Source: Verrucomicrobiota bacterium
GTDB taxonomy: Bacteria > Verrucomicrobiota > Verrucomicrobiia > Limisphaerales > SXTU01
Assembly: GCA_016871445.1 (NCBI GenBank)
Contig: VHDH01000007.1
Location: 1-64,000, forward strand
DNA: 64,000 bases
Direction of reading: 5' to 3'
In this document: positions 19,306 through 31,477 of the stretch, one piece after another
How the letters are laid out: each line of letters starts with the position of its first letter
Position numbering within the stretch: position 1 is the first letter of the stretch
Notes under the pieces: model-generated
Databases searched by the model: none
Seen by the model: the letters and a program-made list of their open reading frames with translations, nothing else
What the model was told of the DNA's origin: nothing
Position numbers and translations under genes: made by a program

Positions 19306-22188
19306 CTAGTTCAAGTAACGGAAATCCACCGAAGCGAAAAGTGCCTGATAAAAGTGCGCCCAAGCTTCTGTGCGTTTCGCGGCTTCGTTGGCGGCGGATT
19401 CGGCGGGGAGATACTTCAGCGCGAGCGTCACTTCGCCGTCGGTGGGGGAACGGCCGAGAATGAGGCGGTAGGCGCGGGCTACGCGCAGACGGTCGTCGCT
19501 GTGTTTTTCGGCCAGCAGCTTCTTCGCGGCGGCTTGCGACTGCTCCATCACCCAAGGGTGGTTCATCATGAAGAGTGCTTGCGGCGCGACCGTGCTGTCG
19601 CTGCGTTTGCCGACGACGAGGCTGGGGTCGGCGAAGTCGAACGCCTCGAAGAGTTCGGGTAACGAGTTCCGCAGCACGGGCGAGTAAACGCTGCGACGCG
19701 TGTCGGTGTGTTTGTAGCCGTAGTCGGCACTGGTGCCGGCCTTGATGACCGGGCCGCCGTGCGCGAGGTTGAGCTGGCCGCTGACGTGCAGGACGGTGTC
19801 ACGGATGGACTCGGCGTCGAGCTTCCGGCGGTTCGCGCGCCAGAGGAGCTTGTTCTCAGGGTCGGCAGCCTGAGCAGTGGTGAGTTGCGGATTGCCGGAC
19901 CCAACTGAACTCTGCTGATACGCGCGGCTCATGGCCAATTCGCGCACCAGCTTCTTTACCGACCAGCCTTCCTCCATAAAACGCAGGGCTAGATAATCGA
20001 GCAACTCCGGGTGCGTGGGCGCGTCGCCGGTGGTGCCGAAGTTGTCTGGGCTGCGCACGAGGCCAGCGCCAAAGAGCCAGGTCCATGCACGGTTCACGAA
20101 GACACGCGCGGTGAGCGGATTTTCGGGGCTTGCGAGCCAGTCACCGAGTTCGCGGCGACCACTTTCCTTATCGGAAATCTTGGGCGTAGGCGTGTAGCTG
20201 GCGACTTGCAGGAAGCCGCGTGGCACTTTCGCGCCGAGGTTTTGCACGCTGCCGCGCACATGGATTTGCGTGTCACCTGGGTTCTCTTCCTTCACAGACA
20301 TGAACATTGGGCGCTTGGAGCCAGCGGCCTCGAGCTTCTTCAACTCCGCCTCCAGCTTCTTTACGTTCTCTTCCGCGTCGGCTTTCGCCGGCTTGGCGGA
20401 ATCCGCCGTGGTCCCGGCCACCACTGCGGGTGCAGGTGTGCTATCCAAGGGGATGAACTGCACGGCATCGGCGGTGACGTGGCCCTTGGTGCCTTCGTTC
20501 ACCACGAGCACGAAGCCCACACCGTTCTGCTCGAAGCGAAATTGCCCGAGTGATACGAAGCGCCCCTCGATGGGCGGGTCTGCTCGCTGGTCCACGCGGA
20601 TGGTCTTCTCGCCGTCCGCGCTGAAGATGGTCACGGGAGCGTTGTCCGCGCGCGACGGACCGGGGCTGTAAGCGAGGCGCACTTCGTATTTTCCGGCCTT
20701 GATTCCCTCGGGCTGGAACGTCAGCGACTTCGCGCCTTTGCCGTCGTTTTCATCGTGCAGATAGCCGTCGCCGATGAAGGTCTTGGTGGAGGTGGATTCT
20801 TTCCATAGTCCAACCTTCTTGGCCTGCGAATCGTCCACCACGATGCCCAGCAGTGCCGAGGCGGCGAGCGCGCCATTCGACTTTGTGGCCTTCTTCGCGA
20901 CCGCGACGTTGGCCGACTCCTTGGCCGATTTGATTTTCGCCTGCAACTGCGCAACCGCTTTGTCGTGCGCGGCGAACTCCTTGTCCTCACCCGCGGGCAA
21001 CGGCAGCGGGAACTCCAGCCACTTGCTCACGTTCGAGTGCTCCAGCGTGCGGCTGCTCTTGAGGATGCCGGCCAGTGCGTAGTAATCACGCGTGGGAATG
21101 GGGTCGAACTTGTGGTCGTGGCAGCGCGCGCAACCGATGGTCTGTCCGAGGAAGGCCTTGCCGAGGGTGTCGAGTTGTTCGTCCACCACGTCCATGTCGA
21201 GCTGCTTCTTCTGCTGCTCCTCGAGGTTCGTGTTGCCGAGCGTAAGGAAGGTCGTGGCCACGAGCTGCTGCTGGCGCTGCGCCACATTCTGGTGCGGCAG
21301 CAAATCACCTGCGACCTGTTCGCGCAGGAAACGGTCGTAAGGTTTGTCGGTGTTGAAGCTGGTGATGACGTAGTCGCGATAGCGCCAAGCCTCCTTCATC
21401 ACGAAGCCGCGCAATGTGAGCGACTCCGCGTAGCGCACCACATCCAGCCAGTGGCGGCCCCAGCGCTCGCCGAAGTGCGGGGAGGCAAGGAGTTGGTCAA
21501 CTAGTTGCTGGATGCTGGATGCGGGTTGCTGGGCGTAAGCTTTCGTGAACGCATCAATCTGCTCTGGGGCCGGCGGCAGCCCGGTGAGGTCGAAGTAAAT
21601 CCGGCGCACCAGCGTGACCGGGTCAGCGTCAGCGGCGGGCCGAAGATTCTTTTCCTCCAGCTTGGCGAGGATAAAGCGGTCTACGTCGTTGCGCGCCCAG
21701 GCCGCGTCCTTCACGGCGGGCGCAGAAGACTTCTTGGGCAACTGATAGGCCCAGTGTTTCCGACCTTCGGCGATGCTGATTTCCCTCTTCGCGGCCACCG
21801 CCCCACCGACGCGCGGGTCGGGCGCGCCGAGTTTCACCCACTGCTCGAAGTCGGCAATCTGTGCGTCCGAGAGCTTCCGCTTCGGCGGCATCTGGAATTC
21901 CTTGTCCTTGTAGCGCACCGCCTTGATGAGCAGCGAGGCCTCGGGATCACCCGGCACGAGCGTCATGCCGGAGTCGCCGCCTTTCATCCAGCCTTCGCGA
22001 GAGTCGAGGGCTAGCCCACCTTTTAGTTTCTTGCCAATGGCATGACATTCGTAGCAATGCTCGGCCAGCAGCGGGCGAATCTTTTTTTCAAAAAACTCGA
22101 CTCCCGTTTCCGCAGCTGGGACGGCCCAGGCCGGCAGGCACATAAGGGCCACCACAAGCGGGTTGATGCGGGTCGGAAGCCGGTTCAT
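19306..22188 (-). CDS. PSCyt1/DUF1549/DUF1553 domain protein (planctomycete-type cytochrome C)
   Basis: HCYECHA haem motif; ERWGRHWLDVVRYAES; CARCHDHKFDPIPTRDYYAL; FVNRAWTWLFGAGLV; FMMNHPWV. Confidence 0.95.
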   Translation of the reverse strand: MNRLPTRINPLVVALMCLPAWAVPAAETGVEFFEKKIRPLLAEHCYECHAIGKKLKGGLALDSREGWMKGGDSGMTLVPGDPEASLLIKAVRYKDKEFQMPPKRKLSDAQIADFEQWVKLGAPDPRVGGAVAAKREISIAEGRKHWAYQLPKKSSAPAVKDAAWARNDVDRFILAKLEEKNLRPAADADPVTLVRRIYFDLTGLPPAPEQIDAFTKAYAQQPASSIQQLVDQLLASPHFGERWGRHWLDVVRYAESLTLRGFVMKEAWRYRDYVITSFNTDKPYDRFLREQVAGDLLPHQNVAQRQQQLVATTFLTLGNTNLEEQQKKQLDMDVVDEQLDTLGKAFLGQTIGCARCHDHKFDPIPTRDYYALAGILKSSRTLEHSNVSKWLEFPLPLPAGEDKEFAAHDKAVAQLQAKIKSAKESANVAVAKKATKSNGALAASALLGIVVDDSQAKKVGLWKESTSTKTFIGDGYLHDENDGKGAKSLTFQPEGIKAGKYEVRLAYSPGPSRADNAPVTIFSADGEKTIRVDQRADPPIEGRFVSLGQFRFEQNGVGFVLVVNEGTKGHVTADAVQFIPLDSTPAPAVVAGTTADSAKPAKADAEENVKKLEAELKKLEAAGSKRPMFMSVKEENPGDTQIHVRGSVQNLGAKVPRGFLQVASYTPTPKISDKESGRRELGDWLASPENPLTARVFVNRAWTWLFGAGLVRSPDNFGTTGDAPTHPELLDYLALRFMEEGWSVKKLVRELAMSRAYQQSSVGSGNPQLTTAQAADPENKLLWRANRRKLDAESIRDTVLHVSGQLNLAHGGPVIKAGTSADYGYKHTDTRRSVYSPVLRNSLPELFEAFDFADPSLVVGKRSDSTVAPQALFMMNHPWVMEQSQAAAKKLLAEKHSDDRLRVARAYRLILGRSPTDGEVTLALKYLPAESAANEAAKRTEAWAHFYQALFASVDFRYLN
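21507..21534. repeat. period-7 tandem repeat inside DUF1549/DUF1553 gene
   Basis: gctggat gctggat gcgggtt gctgggc. Confidence 0.6.
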
Positions 22189-22272
22189 TTATGGCAGCAA
22201 TTTTGACGACTCGGGTAGCGAGTGGCCTTCATATAAGAATACCCACGGAGAGCCGGTTAGCGAAGGAAAACT

Positions 22273-22300
22273 TTGACACTGTGGGGCCGTTGACTAGCCT
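22273..22300 (+). promoter_or_regulatory. candidate promoter TTGACA-N16-TAGCCT
   Basis: Consensus -35; -10 identical to that at 15221..15226; 26 nt upstream of ATG 22327. Confidence 0.45.
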
Positions 22301-22326
22301 CCCTGCGCACTTCAACCGCAACCATT

Positions 22327-23178
22327 ATGAGATTCGGCATCAACTCCTTCCTTTACACGTCTCCCTTCACCACTGACAGCGTGAAGCTGTTTCCAAAGTT
22401 CAAGAAATGGGGCTTCGACACCGTCGAGATTCCCGTCGAGGCGCCGGAGCACATTGACCCGGCGAAGGTGAAAGCCGCCGCCGACAGGACCGGCCTCGCT
22501 ATCGGCTCTATCTGCGCCTGCATGGGGCCGGGCCGCGACTTCCGCGGCACGCCTAAGGAGCAGGCCACCGGCATGGCCTATTGTAAGGCGCTTGTGGACC
22601 AAGCGGCCATCATGGGCTGCCCGCGCCTGATTGGTCCGATTTACTCCGTGGTGGGCAAGGCCGACGCCGTCGAGCCAAATGAGCAGAAGAAGGAGTTCGC
22701 CCTTGTGGTGAAGAACCTCAAGGTGCTCGCTGCGTATGCCGCCAAGAAGGGCGTTACCCTCTGCATCGAGCCACTTAACCGCTTCGAGACCGACTTCCTC
22801 AACACCACCGACAAGGGCCTCGCGCTCATCAAGGCCGTCGGTGCAAAGAACGTCGTCCTTCACCTCGACACGTTCCACATGAACATCGAGGAGAAGAACC
22901 AGGCCGCCGCCATCCTCAAGGCCGGTAAGACGCTAGGCCACTTCCACGCTTGCGGTAGCGACCGCGGCACGCCTGGTGGTGACCACATTGACTGGAAGCC
23001 CATCGTCGCCGCACTCAAGAAGATTGGGTATAAGGGCGACGTAGTCATCGAGAGCTTCACCACCGACGTGAAGGTCATCGCCCGTGCCGCCGCCATCTGG
23101 CGCAAGATCGAGCCCAAGCGCGACGACATCGCCGTGAAGGGCCTCGCGAACCTTAAACGCCTCTTCGGCAAGAAGTAA
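22327..23178 (+). CDS. sugar phosphate isomerase/epimerase (xylose-isomerase-like TIM barrel)
   Basis: MRFGINSFLYTSPFTTDSVKLFPKFKKWGFDTVEIPVE; LCIEPLNRFETDFLNT; HLDTFHMNIEE. Confidence 0.92.
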   Translation: MRFGINSFLYTSPFTTDSVKLFPKFKKWGFDTVEIPVEAPEHIDPAKVKAAADRTGLAIGSICACMGPGRDFRGTPKEQATGMAYCKALVDQAAIMGCPRLIGPIYSVVGKADAVEPNEQKKEFALVVKNLKVLAAYAAKKGVTLCIEPLNRFETDFLNTTDKGLALIKAVGAKNVVLHLDTFHMNIEEKNQAAAILKAGKTLGHFHACGSDRGTPGGDHIDWKPIVAALKKIGYKGDVVIESFTTDVKVIARAAAIWRKIEPKRDDIAVKGLANLKRLFGKK

Positions 23179-23294
23179 GCCGCGTCCAAAAAAGTCATTT
23201 GTGTCAACGCCGTCGGATTTGCCCGGCGGCGTTTGCATTTAGGCTGGTGTGCGCCGCCCCTTGACTCCGATGCGACCACGGGCAAGCTCTGCCC

Positions 23295-24506
23295 ATGCGC
23301 TACCCCGTCTTCCATATCGTTCTCCTTGCCTCGGTCACTCTGGGTCTTGCTGCCGACTGGCCGATGTTTCGGGGGCCAGATCTTAATGGTATATCGCGTG
23401 AATCGGGCTGGGCCTCCAGTTGGTCCGGTGAGGGGCCGAAGGTCGCGTGGCGGGCGAGGGTCGGGCTGGGCTTCTCCACCGTCGTCGTGGGCAGTGGCAA
23501 GCTGATCACCACAGGCCACGATGGTCGCGCGAAGGGACAGGACACGGTTTGGTGTCTCGATGCAGTGACGGGCAAGGAACTCTGGAAGCACAGCTACGAC
23601 GCGCCGCTGGGGAACAAATATTTCGAGGGCGGCACCACCGGCACGCCGACCATTGACGGAGACCGCGTTTTTCACTTGAGCCGGCGGGGTGACTTCTTCT
23701 GTCTGGAATTAGAGACAGGCAAAGTAGTCTACCAAAAGCAGCTTGTGACGGAACTTGGCGTAGAGGTGCCTGAGTGGGGTTTTTCTTCGTCGCCGCTCGT
23801 CGAGGGCAAGCTCGTCATCCTCAACGTCGGCTCCCACGGCACCGCGCTGGATAAGACCACGGGCAAGATCGTCTGGCAGAATGGCAAGGGCTCTGCTGCT
23901 TATGCTACAGCGGTCCCGTTCGACGTCGACGGCACGCGGTGCGTCGCGCTGCTCACGCACCGCGAGTGCGCCGCGGTGGAAATTGCCACTGGCAAGATGC
24001 GGTGGACGCGTAAATTTGTGTCCGCTTATAACACCAGCGCGTGCGCCCCGGTGGTGCATGACGGGGCATTGCTCCTCTCCGGTGAAGGCGCCCCCGCCGT
24101 GAAGCTGAACTTGCGCGATGGCGCCCCGGTCACGGGCTGGAAGACCGCCACCGCCACACAGTTCAACTCCGGGGTCGTGCTCGATGGCCACCTCTACACC
24201 TTCCATGGCCTTGGCGGAAAATCTGGTGGCGAGCTGCGCTGCCTGGACTGGTCGACCGGAACAACTAAGTGGGCGCAAACCGGCCTCGGTGTCGGGTCGC
24301 TCATGGCGGCCGATGGAAAACTGATTGTTTTAAGCGAGTCGGGAGAATTGCTCACCGCCGCCGCCAACCCACAAAAGTTTGATGCCCTTGCCCGCGCGCA
24401 GGTTGTTGGCAGAAAATGCTGGATCGTCCCCGTGCTCGCCGGTGGCCGCATCTACCTCCGCAACGTGCCGGGCGATCTCGTCTGTGTGGACGTTAGTGGA
24501 CGTTGA
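23295..24506 (+). CDS. secreted PQQ-like beta-propeller repeat protein
   Basis: Signal peptide; WPMFRGPDLNGISRESGW; repeated W-type blades (LDAVTGKELWKHSY, GKIVWQNGKG). Confidence 0.9.
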   Translation: MRYPVFHIVLLASVTLGLAADWPMFRGPDLNGISRESGWASSWSGEGPKVAWRARVGLGFSTVVVGSGKLITTGHDGRAKGQDTVWCLDAVTGKELWKHSYDAPLGNKYFEGGTTGTPTIDGDRVFHLSRRGDFFCLELETGKVVYQKQLVTELGVEVPEWGFSSSPLVEGKLVILNVGSHGTALDKTTGKIVWQNGKGSAAYATAVPFDVDGTRCVALLTHRECAAVEIATGKMRWTRKFVSAYNTSACAPVVHDGALLLSGEGAPAVKLNLRDGAPVTGWKTATATQFNSGVVLDGHLYTFHGLGGKSGGELRCLDWSTGTTKWAQTGLGVGSLMAADGKLIVLSESGELLTAAANPQKFDALARAQVVGRKCWIVPVLAGGRIYLRNVPGDLVCVDVSGR

Positions 24507-24576
24507 GTGCGTCAACGGCTCGCCCGGATGTCGGTTTCTGCGTGCAGCCCAGGCCGGACGCAGTCATCCTTCCCCC

Positions 24577-25023
24577 ATGCTCAAGACACAATTGCTGCAT
24601 CCCGACATCCTTCGCGTATGCGCGCAGGCCGGGCATCACGCAAAAATTTTGATCGCCGATGGTAATTACCCGGCCTCAACAAAGAAGGGGCCAAACGCCG
24701 AACTGGTTTCTCTAAATCTCGCGCCCGGCTGTGTGACCGTGGCGCAGGCGCTACGCGCGGTATTGAGCGCGGTGCCCGTGGACTTCATGAACACGATGGG
24801 CATCCCGGCGGATGATGCCTATGCAAAGTTCGGCGAGCCGCCTGCGTGGGCGGAGTTCCGCGCCATCGCGAAAGAGGCCGGAGTGACCGGCGTCATTGAG
24901 CCGATTTCCAAGTGGGACTTCTACCAGCAAGTTGAGTCACCTGATCATGTGCTTACCATCCAGACCGGTGATCAGGCGTTGTGGGCGAACGTGCTGCTCA
25001 CGCTCGGCTGTCGGACGAATTGA
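24577..25023 (+). CDS. RbsD/FucU family sugar mutarotase-like protein
   Basis: MLKTQLLHPDILRVCAQAGHHAKILIADGNYPA; internal ATG at 24577 preferred. Confidence 0.88.
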   Translation: MLKTQLLHPDILRVCAQAGHHAKILIADGNYPASTKKGPNAELVSLNLAPGCVTVAQALRAVLSAVPVDFMNTMGIPADDAYAKFGEPPAWAEFRAIAKEAGVTGVIEPISKWDFYQQVESPDHVLTIQTGDQALWANVLLTLGCRTN

Positions 25024-25039
25024 TTGGGGCCTTGCACTG

Positions 25040-25441
25040 ATGAAAGCCCACCCCCGCATCGGCACCGTCGGTGAATACAAATTCACCGTCGCTCAGGAAC
25101 ACGTCATTGACTTTGCCACGGGCGGGATGCCGGCTGTCCTGAGCACTCCCCGGTTGATCGCGCTGGTAGAACGCACGGCCCGCGAATCGCTTTATCCATT
25201 TCTGGACGAGAACGAGCGCACGGTCGGCTCCGAAATCGAAATCCGCCACCTTGCGCCCACACCGCTGGGCCAGCCCGTGACCATCACCACGCGCGTCATT
25301 GGCACGGAGGCGCGCTCCGTGGACTTTCAGTTTGAGGTGCGCGACGTCCATGAGGTCATCGCGCGCGGCCTGCATAAGCGGGCCGTGATTTCCGTCCAGA
25401 GCTTTGCCAGACGCGTGGCGCGCAAGGCCACCTCCCGCTGA
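25040..25441 (+). CDS. hotdog-fold thioesterase (fluoroacetyl-CoA thioesterase-like)
   Basis: GGMPAVLSTPRLIALVERTARESLYPFLDENERTVGSEIEIRHLAPTPLGQ. Confidence 0.85.
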   Translation: MKAHPRIGTVGEYKFTVAQEHVIDFATGGMPAVLSTPRLIALVERTARESLYPFLDENERTVGSEIEIRHLAPTPLGQPVTITTRVIGTEARSVDFQFEVRDVHEVIARGLHKRAVISVQSFARRVARKATSR

Positions 25442-25464
25442 ACACTGATTTCGAACATTGCCCG

Positions 25465-26397
25465 ATGCAAACCCGCCCCCTCGGCCAAACCGGACTCCAT
25501 CTCCCCATCCTGAGCTTCGGCGCATCCTCGCTCGGTGCGGAGTTCCGCAGCGTGAAGCTCGACGAGGCACTCGCTAGTGTGCGGGCTGCGTTGGACTGCG
25601 GTCTCAACTTCATTGACACTTCGCCCTTTTACGGACGCGGCATGAGCGAAGTGCTGCTGGGTATCGCGCTCAAGGGCGTTCCCCGCGACAGCTATACGCT
25701 CTGCACCAAGCTCGGCCGCTACGATCTTGCGCACTTTGATTTCAGTGCCAAGCGTGTCGCTGAGAGCGTGGACGTCAGCCTGCACCGGCTCGGCACCGAT
25801 CACCTCGACATCGTATTGTGCCACGATATCGAGTTTGTGCCGATGCAGCAGATCGTGAATGAGACCCTGCCGGCCCTGCGGAAGATTCAACGGTCCGGCA
25901 AGGCGCGCTTCATCGGCTTCAGCGGTTATCCGATGAAGATCTTCAAGTTCATCCTCGACCAAACCGACGTGGACTGTGTGTTGAGCTACAACCAATACAC
26001 TTTGCAAAACACGCGCTTTGCCGATGAGATCGTGCCGTATCTCAAGACGAAGGGCGTGGGCGTGATGAACGCCGGCCCTTTCAGCGCTCGCCTGCTTACG
26101 AACGCTCCGCTGCCCGCGTGGCTCAAGGAGCCAGAGTCGGTGAAGGCCGCCGCCCGCGCAGCCGCCGCGCACTGCGCCAACCGGGGCGTGGACATCGCGA
26201 AACTCGCGCTCCAGTTCAGCCTCGCAAACTCCGCCATCACCACGACCGTCAGTGGCAGCGCGAATCCAGATAACATTCGCAACTGGGCCAAGTGGGCCGA
26301 GGAACCGTTGGACCAACAGTTACTCGCGGAGGTTCAGGCCATCTTTGCACCCGTGAAGAACCTCGGGCACAAGGAGGGGCTGTCCGAGAACAACTAA
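25465..26397 (+). CDS. aldo/keto reductase
   Basis: GLNFIDTSPFYGRGMSEVLLG; LCTKLGRY; DIVLCHDIE; RFIGFSGYP. Confidence 0.92.
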   Translation: MQTRPLGQTGLHLPILSFGASSLGAEFRSVKLDEALASVRAALDCGLNFIDTSPFYGRGMSEVLLGIALKGVPRDSYTLCTKLGRYDLAHFDFSAKRVAESVDVSLHRLGTDHLDIVLCHDIEFVPMQQIVNETLPALRKIQRSGKARFIGFSGYPMKIFKFILDQTDVDCVLSYNQYTLQNTRFADEIVPYLKTKGVGVMNAGPFSARLLTNAPLPAWLKEPESVKAAARAAAAHCANRGVDIAKLALQFSLANSAITTTVSGSANPDNIRNWAKWAEEPLDQQLLAEVQAIFAPVKNLGHKEGLSENN

Positions 26398-26513
26398 TTT
26401 TGGCCCTTGGGCTGATTCATACTTGTCGCAGCTCTTGCTCTGCCTGAGTAGCTGGTGCCCCGGAGCGACCGTCATGCCGCGCGAGCAGTTACCGTAGGCC
26501 CGCTTCGCGCGGT

Positions 26514-27623
26514 TTACTTGAGGTTCTCGGGATTTAATGGCTGCAAATCTTTCGGCAAAAAGCGTCCGTTCTTGCGGATCAACTCACCGTCGAACCACAC
26601 TTCACCGCCGCCCCATTCCTTGCGCTGGATAAGTACCATGTCCCAATGCACGGCGGAGCGGTTTCCGTTGTCGCAGTCCTCGTAGGCTTGGCCAGGCGTA
26701 AAGTGCAGCGAGCCGGCAATCTTCTCGTCGAAGAGAATGTCGCACATGGGCGACTGAATAAACGGGTTGAAACCGAGAGAGAACTCGCCCACGTACCGCG
26801 CACCTGCGTCGGTATCAAGAATCTCGTTGAGGCGCTTTTCGTTCGAGCCGGTGGCCTTGATGATTTTGCCGTCCTTGAATTCTAGCCGGATGTTCTCGAA
26901 CTTTGTGCCACTGTAAAGCGTGGGAGTGTTGAACTGAATCGTACCGTTCACACTGGTCTTCACTGGGCACGAAAAGCACTCACCGTCGGGGATATTGCGA
27001 ATACCCTCGCACTTACGTGCGCCGATACCCTTGATGCTGAAGGTCAGGTCGGTACCGGGGGCGGTGAGCCGAACCTTGTCCGCTTTGATCATTCGCTTTT
27101 CCAGCGGGATCATGGCCTTGGCCATTCTGCGGTAATCCATGGTGCAAACGTCGAAGTAGAAGTTCTCGAATGCCTCGGTGCTCATGCCGGCCGCCTGCGC
27201 CATGCTGGGCGTGGGCCAGCGCAGGACGCACCACTTGGTCTTGTTCACGCGGTAATTGAGAACGGGGCGGAGAATCTTTGAGTAGAGGGCGAGCTTGTCG
27301 GATGGCACGTCGGCAGCTTCGGTGGCGTTCTGCGCGCCGCGAATGGCGATATAAGCGGCCATCTTCTTCATGCGGCGCAATTCAATTTCGCGGACGAGTC
27401 GGGCGTGCCGGTCGTCGGTGTCCTTGAGCACTTCGCGGGTGACACGGCTGTGCCGCACCTCAACGATGGGCGTCGCCCCGGCCTTACGCGTAGCGCGCAT
27501 CAGCTCGACGGTGAACTCGTCCGGCACGTCAATCATGTCCAGCAGGATGTTCTCCCCCTTATCAAGCGAGCAGGAGTAGTTGATGAGCAGGTCGGCAAGT
27601 TTGACGAAGCGCGGATCGGTCAT
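26514..27623 (-). CDS. M29-type aminopeptidase
   Basis: MTDPRFVKLADLLINYSCSLDKGENILLDM; PDGECFSCPVKTSVNGTI; EFSLGFNPFI; ATG at 27623. Confidence 0.88.
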   Translation of the reverse strand: MTDPRFVKLADLLINYSCSLDKGENILLDMIDVPDEFTVELMRATRKAGATPIVEVRHSRVTREVLKDTDDRHARLVREIELRRMKKMAAYIAIRGAQNATEAADVPSDKLALYSKILRPVLNYRVNKTKWCVLRWPTPSMAQAAGMSTEAFENFYFDVCTMDYRRMAKAMIPLEKRMIKADKVRLTAPGTDLTFSIKGIGARKCEGIRNIPDGECFSCPVKTSVNGTIQFNTPTLYSGTKFENIRLEFKDGKIIKATGSNEKRLNEILDTDAGARYVGEFSLGFNPFIQSPMCDILFDEKIAGSLHFTPGQAYEDCDNGNRSAVHWDMVLIQRKEWGGGEVWFDGELIRKNGRFLPKDLQPLNPENLK

Positions 27624-27810
27624 AAGTGCGCGGAGGCTAGTCGCGTGGCGATGCGGCTCCAAGCGTAAAGGTGCGCGGTGCGAGCTGGTTTGGGGAGATG
27701 GCCAGCCAGTGCCATCTAAGAAATTAGCCTGGCCCGGTTTGACCTTGCGGATTTTTGACCACGTTTGGCTTCAGGAAACACGAATCCGGCCTTTAGTTTT
27801 GACCGAAGGC

Positions 27811-28512
27811 TCAGACCTCTTCGCCAATTGACGGGGTGGTGCTTGGGCGGTTCTTCCGTTCGTGCCGGTGAGTTTCTTCGGCCCAGTGCAGAAAGCGTTG
27901 GGTCGGCCGATCGTGGGGCATGAGTTTGAGCGCCTCACGGAAGGATTTGATGGCGCCAGCCAGGTCGCCTAATTTGACCTGGCACAGGCCCATGCCCTGC
28001 CATGCAGCAAAGTGTTCAGGGTTCAGCCGCACCGCTTTTCGGCAGTCGGCGAGCGCTTGCTCGACCTGACCGAGCTGCCACAAAAGCGTTGCGCGGCGGT
28101 TCCAACCCTCGGCAAAGAACGGATGCGTGCGCGTGAGCCGCGTTAGGTGGTTGAGCGCGCCCTTGAGGTTCTTGCGTTCCAGGGAATCATTCGCCACCTG
28201 GAGGAGGAAGGCCGCTTCGTCGCCCTCCTGCGCGGCCCAAAGGTCAAACAGCGCGCTGATCGCCATTGTGCGAACTGACGGGGAGTCAGACTGCAGCGCC
28301 TTGAGCAGTTGATCCCCGCCGCCCGACGTCACGAGCTGCTCGGCGGCAGCAAGGCGTTGCTTGTCCGTGCCAGCCAGCAGTTGCCGGTAAAGTCGCTCGC
28401 GGTTCCACTCGCTGCGCTGCAGGTGCGGCCACGCGTGAAATGCGGTGAGGCATACCGCGAGCAAGGCGTAGAGCTTAATGCACAGAGGGGAGAAGAAACG
28501 TTGCACGGCCAA
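27811..28512 (-). CDS. tetratricopeptide repeat protein, N-terminal TM
   Basis: NRRATLLWQLGQVEQALADCRKAVRLNPEHFAAWQGMGLCQVKLGDLAGAIKSFREALKLMP. Confidence 0.85.
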   Translation of the reverse strand: MAVQRFFSPLCIKLYALLAVCLTAFHAWPHLQRSEWNRERLYRQLLAGTDKQRLAAAEQLVTSGGGDQLLKALQSDSPSVRTMAISALFDLWAAQEGDEAAFLLQVANDSLERKNLKGALNHLTRLTRTHPFFAEGWNRRATLLWQLGQVEQALADCRKAVRLNPEHFAAWQGMGLCQVKLGDLAGAIKSFREALKLMPHDRPTQRFLHWAEETHRHERKNRPSTTPSIGEEV

Positions 28513-28573
28513 AAGTTAACTAAGCCAGAAGAGCTGACAAGCTCCGGTAAAACCCGGGGGCCAAAAGCGAACA

Positions 28574-28602
28574 GCTCCGTCGGGCAGACCGCCCGGCGGA
28601 GC
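28574..28602 (-). terminator. 12-bp stem hairpin downstream of lysine-rich micro-ORF
   Basis: gctccgtcgggc-agacc-gcccggcggagc, one G.U pair; no strong U tract. Confidence 0.5.
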
Positions 28603-28621
28603 CGTTTGGGTTAAGGTGAAA

Positions 28622-28663
28622 CTAACTCTTTTTCTTCTTTGCTGCTTTCTTTTTGGCGGCCAT
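28622..28663 (-). CDS. 13-aa lysine-rich micro-ORF MAAKKKAAKKKKS
   Basis: ATG GCC GCC AAA AAG AAA GCA GCA AAG AAG AAA AAG AGT TAG on the minus strand, followed by the hairpin at 28574..28602; below the ORF track cutoff. Confidence 0.4.
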   Translation of the reverse strand: MAAKKKAAKKKKS

Positions 28664-28838
28664 TGCTCAGTCACCCCCCTTCGATGCGCGCGGGCGCGCT
28701 GAAAAAAGTAATAAAATTCTGGTGAGCACGTTACTGCTGTTGGGTTGCTGCCCTTTGAAGTAGCGGATTTGCTGCTACTGCGTCACGACAAAGTTTCACT
28801 TCGCGCGATTTTTTTTTGCCGGTATCGTCTTGCCCGCA

Positions 28839-31454
<2,616 letters not shown>

Positions 31455-31477
31455 TCGCCAACCTTCCCTACAAACCT

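Noticed and set aside
17864-19309. 481-aa ORF on + strand antisense to the DUF1501 gene
   Set aside because: Shadow ORF in high-GC sequence; composition is low-complexity (V/A/E/G-rich) and the minus-strand gene has clear family motifs.
23261-23266. TTGACT upstream of the PQQ-propeller gene, and similar TTGACT words at 41216 and 50931
   Set aside because: No acceptable -10 at 16-18 nt, and the 50931 copy is too close to the fabD start to be a -35.
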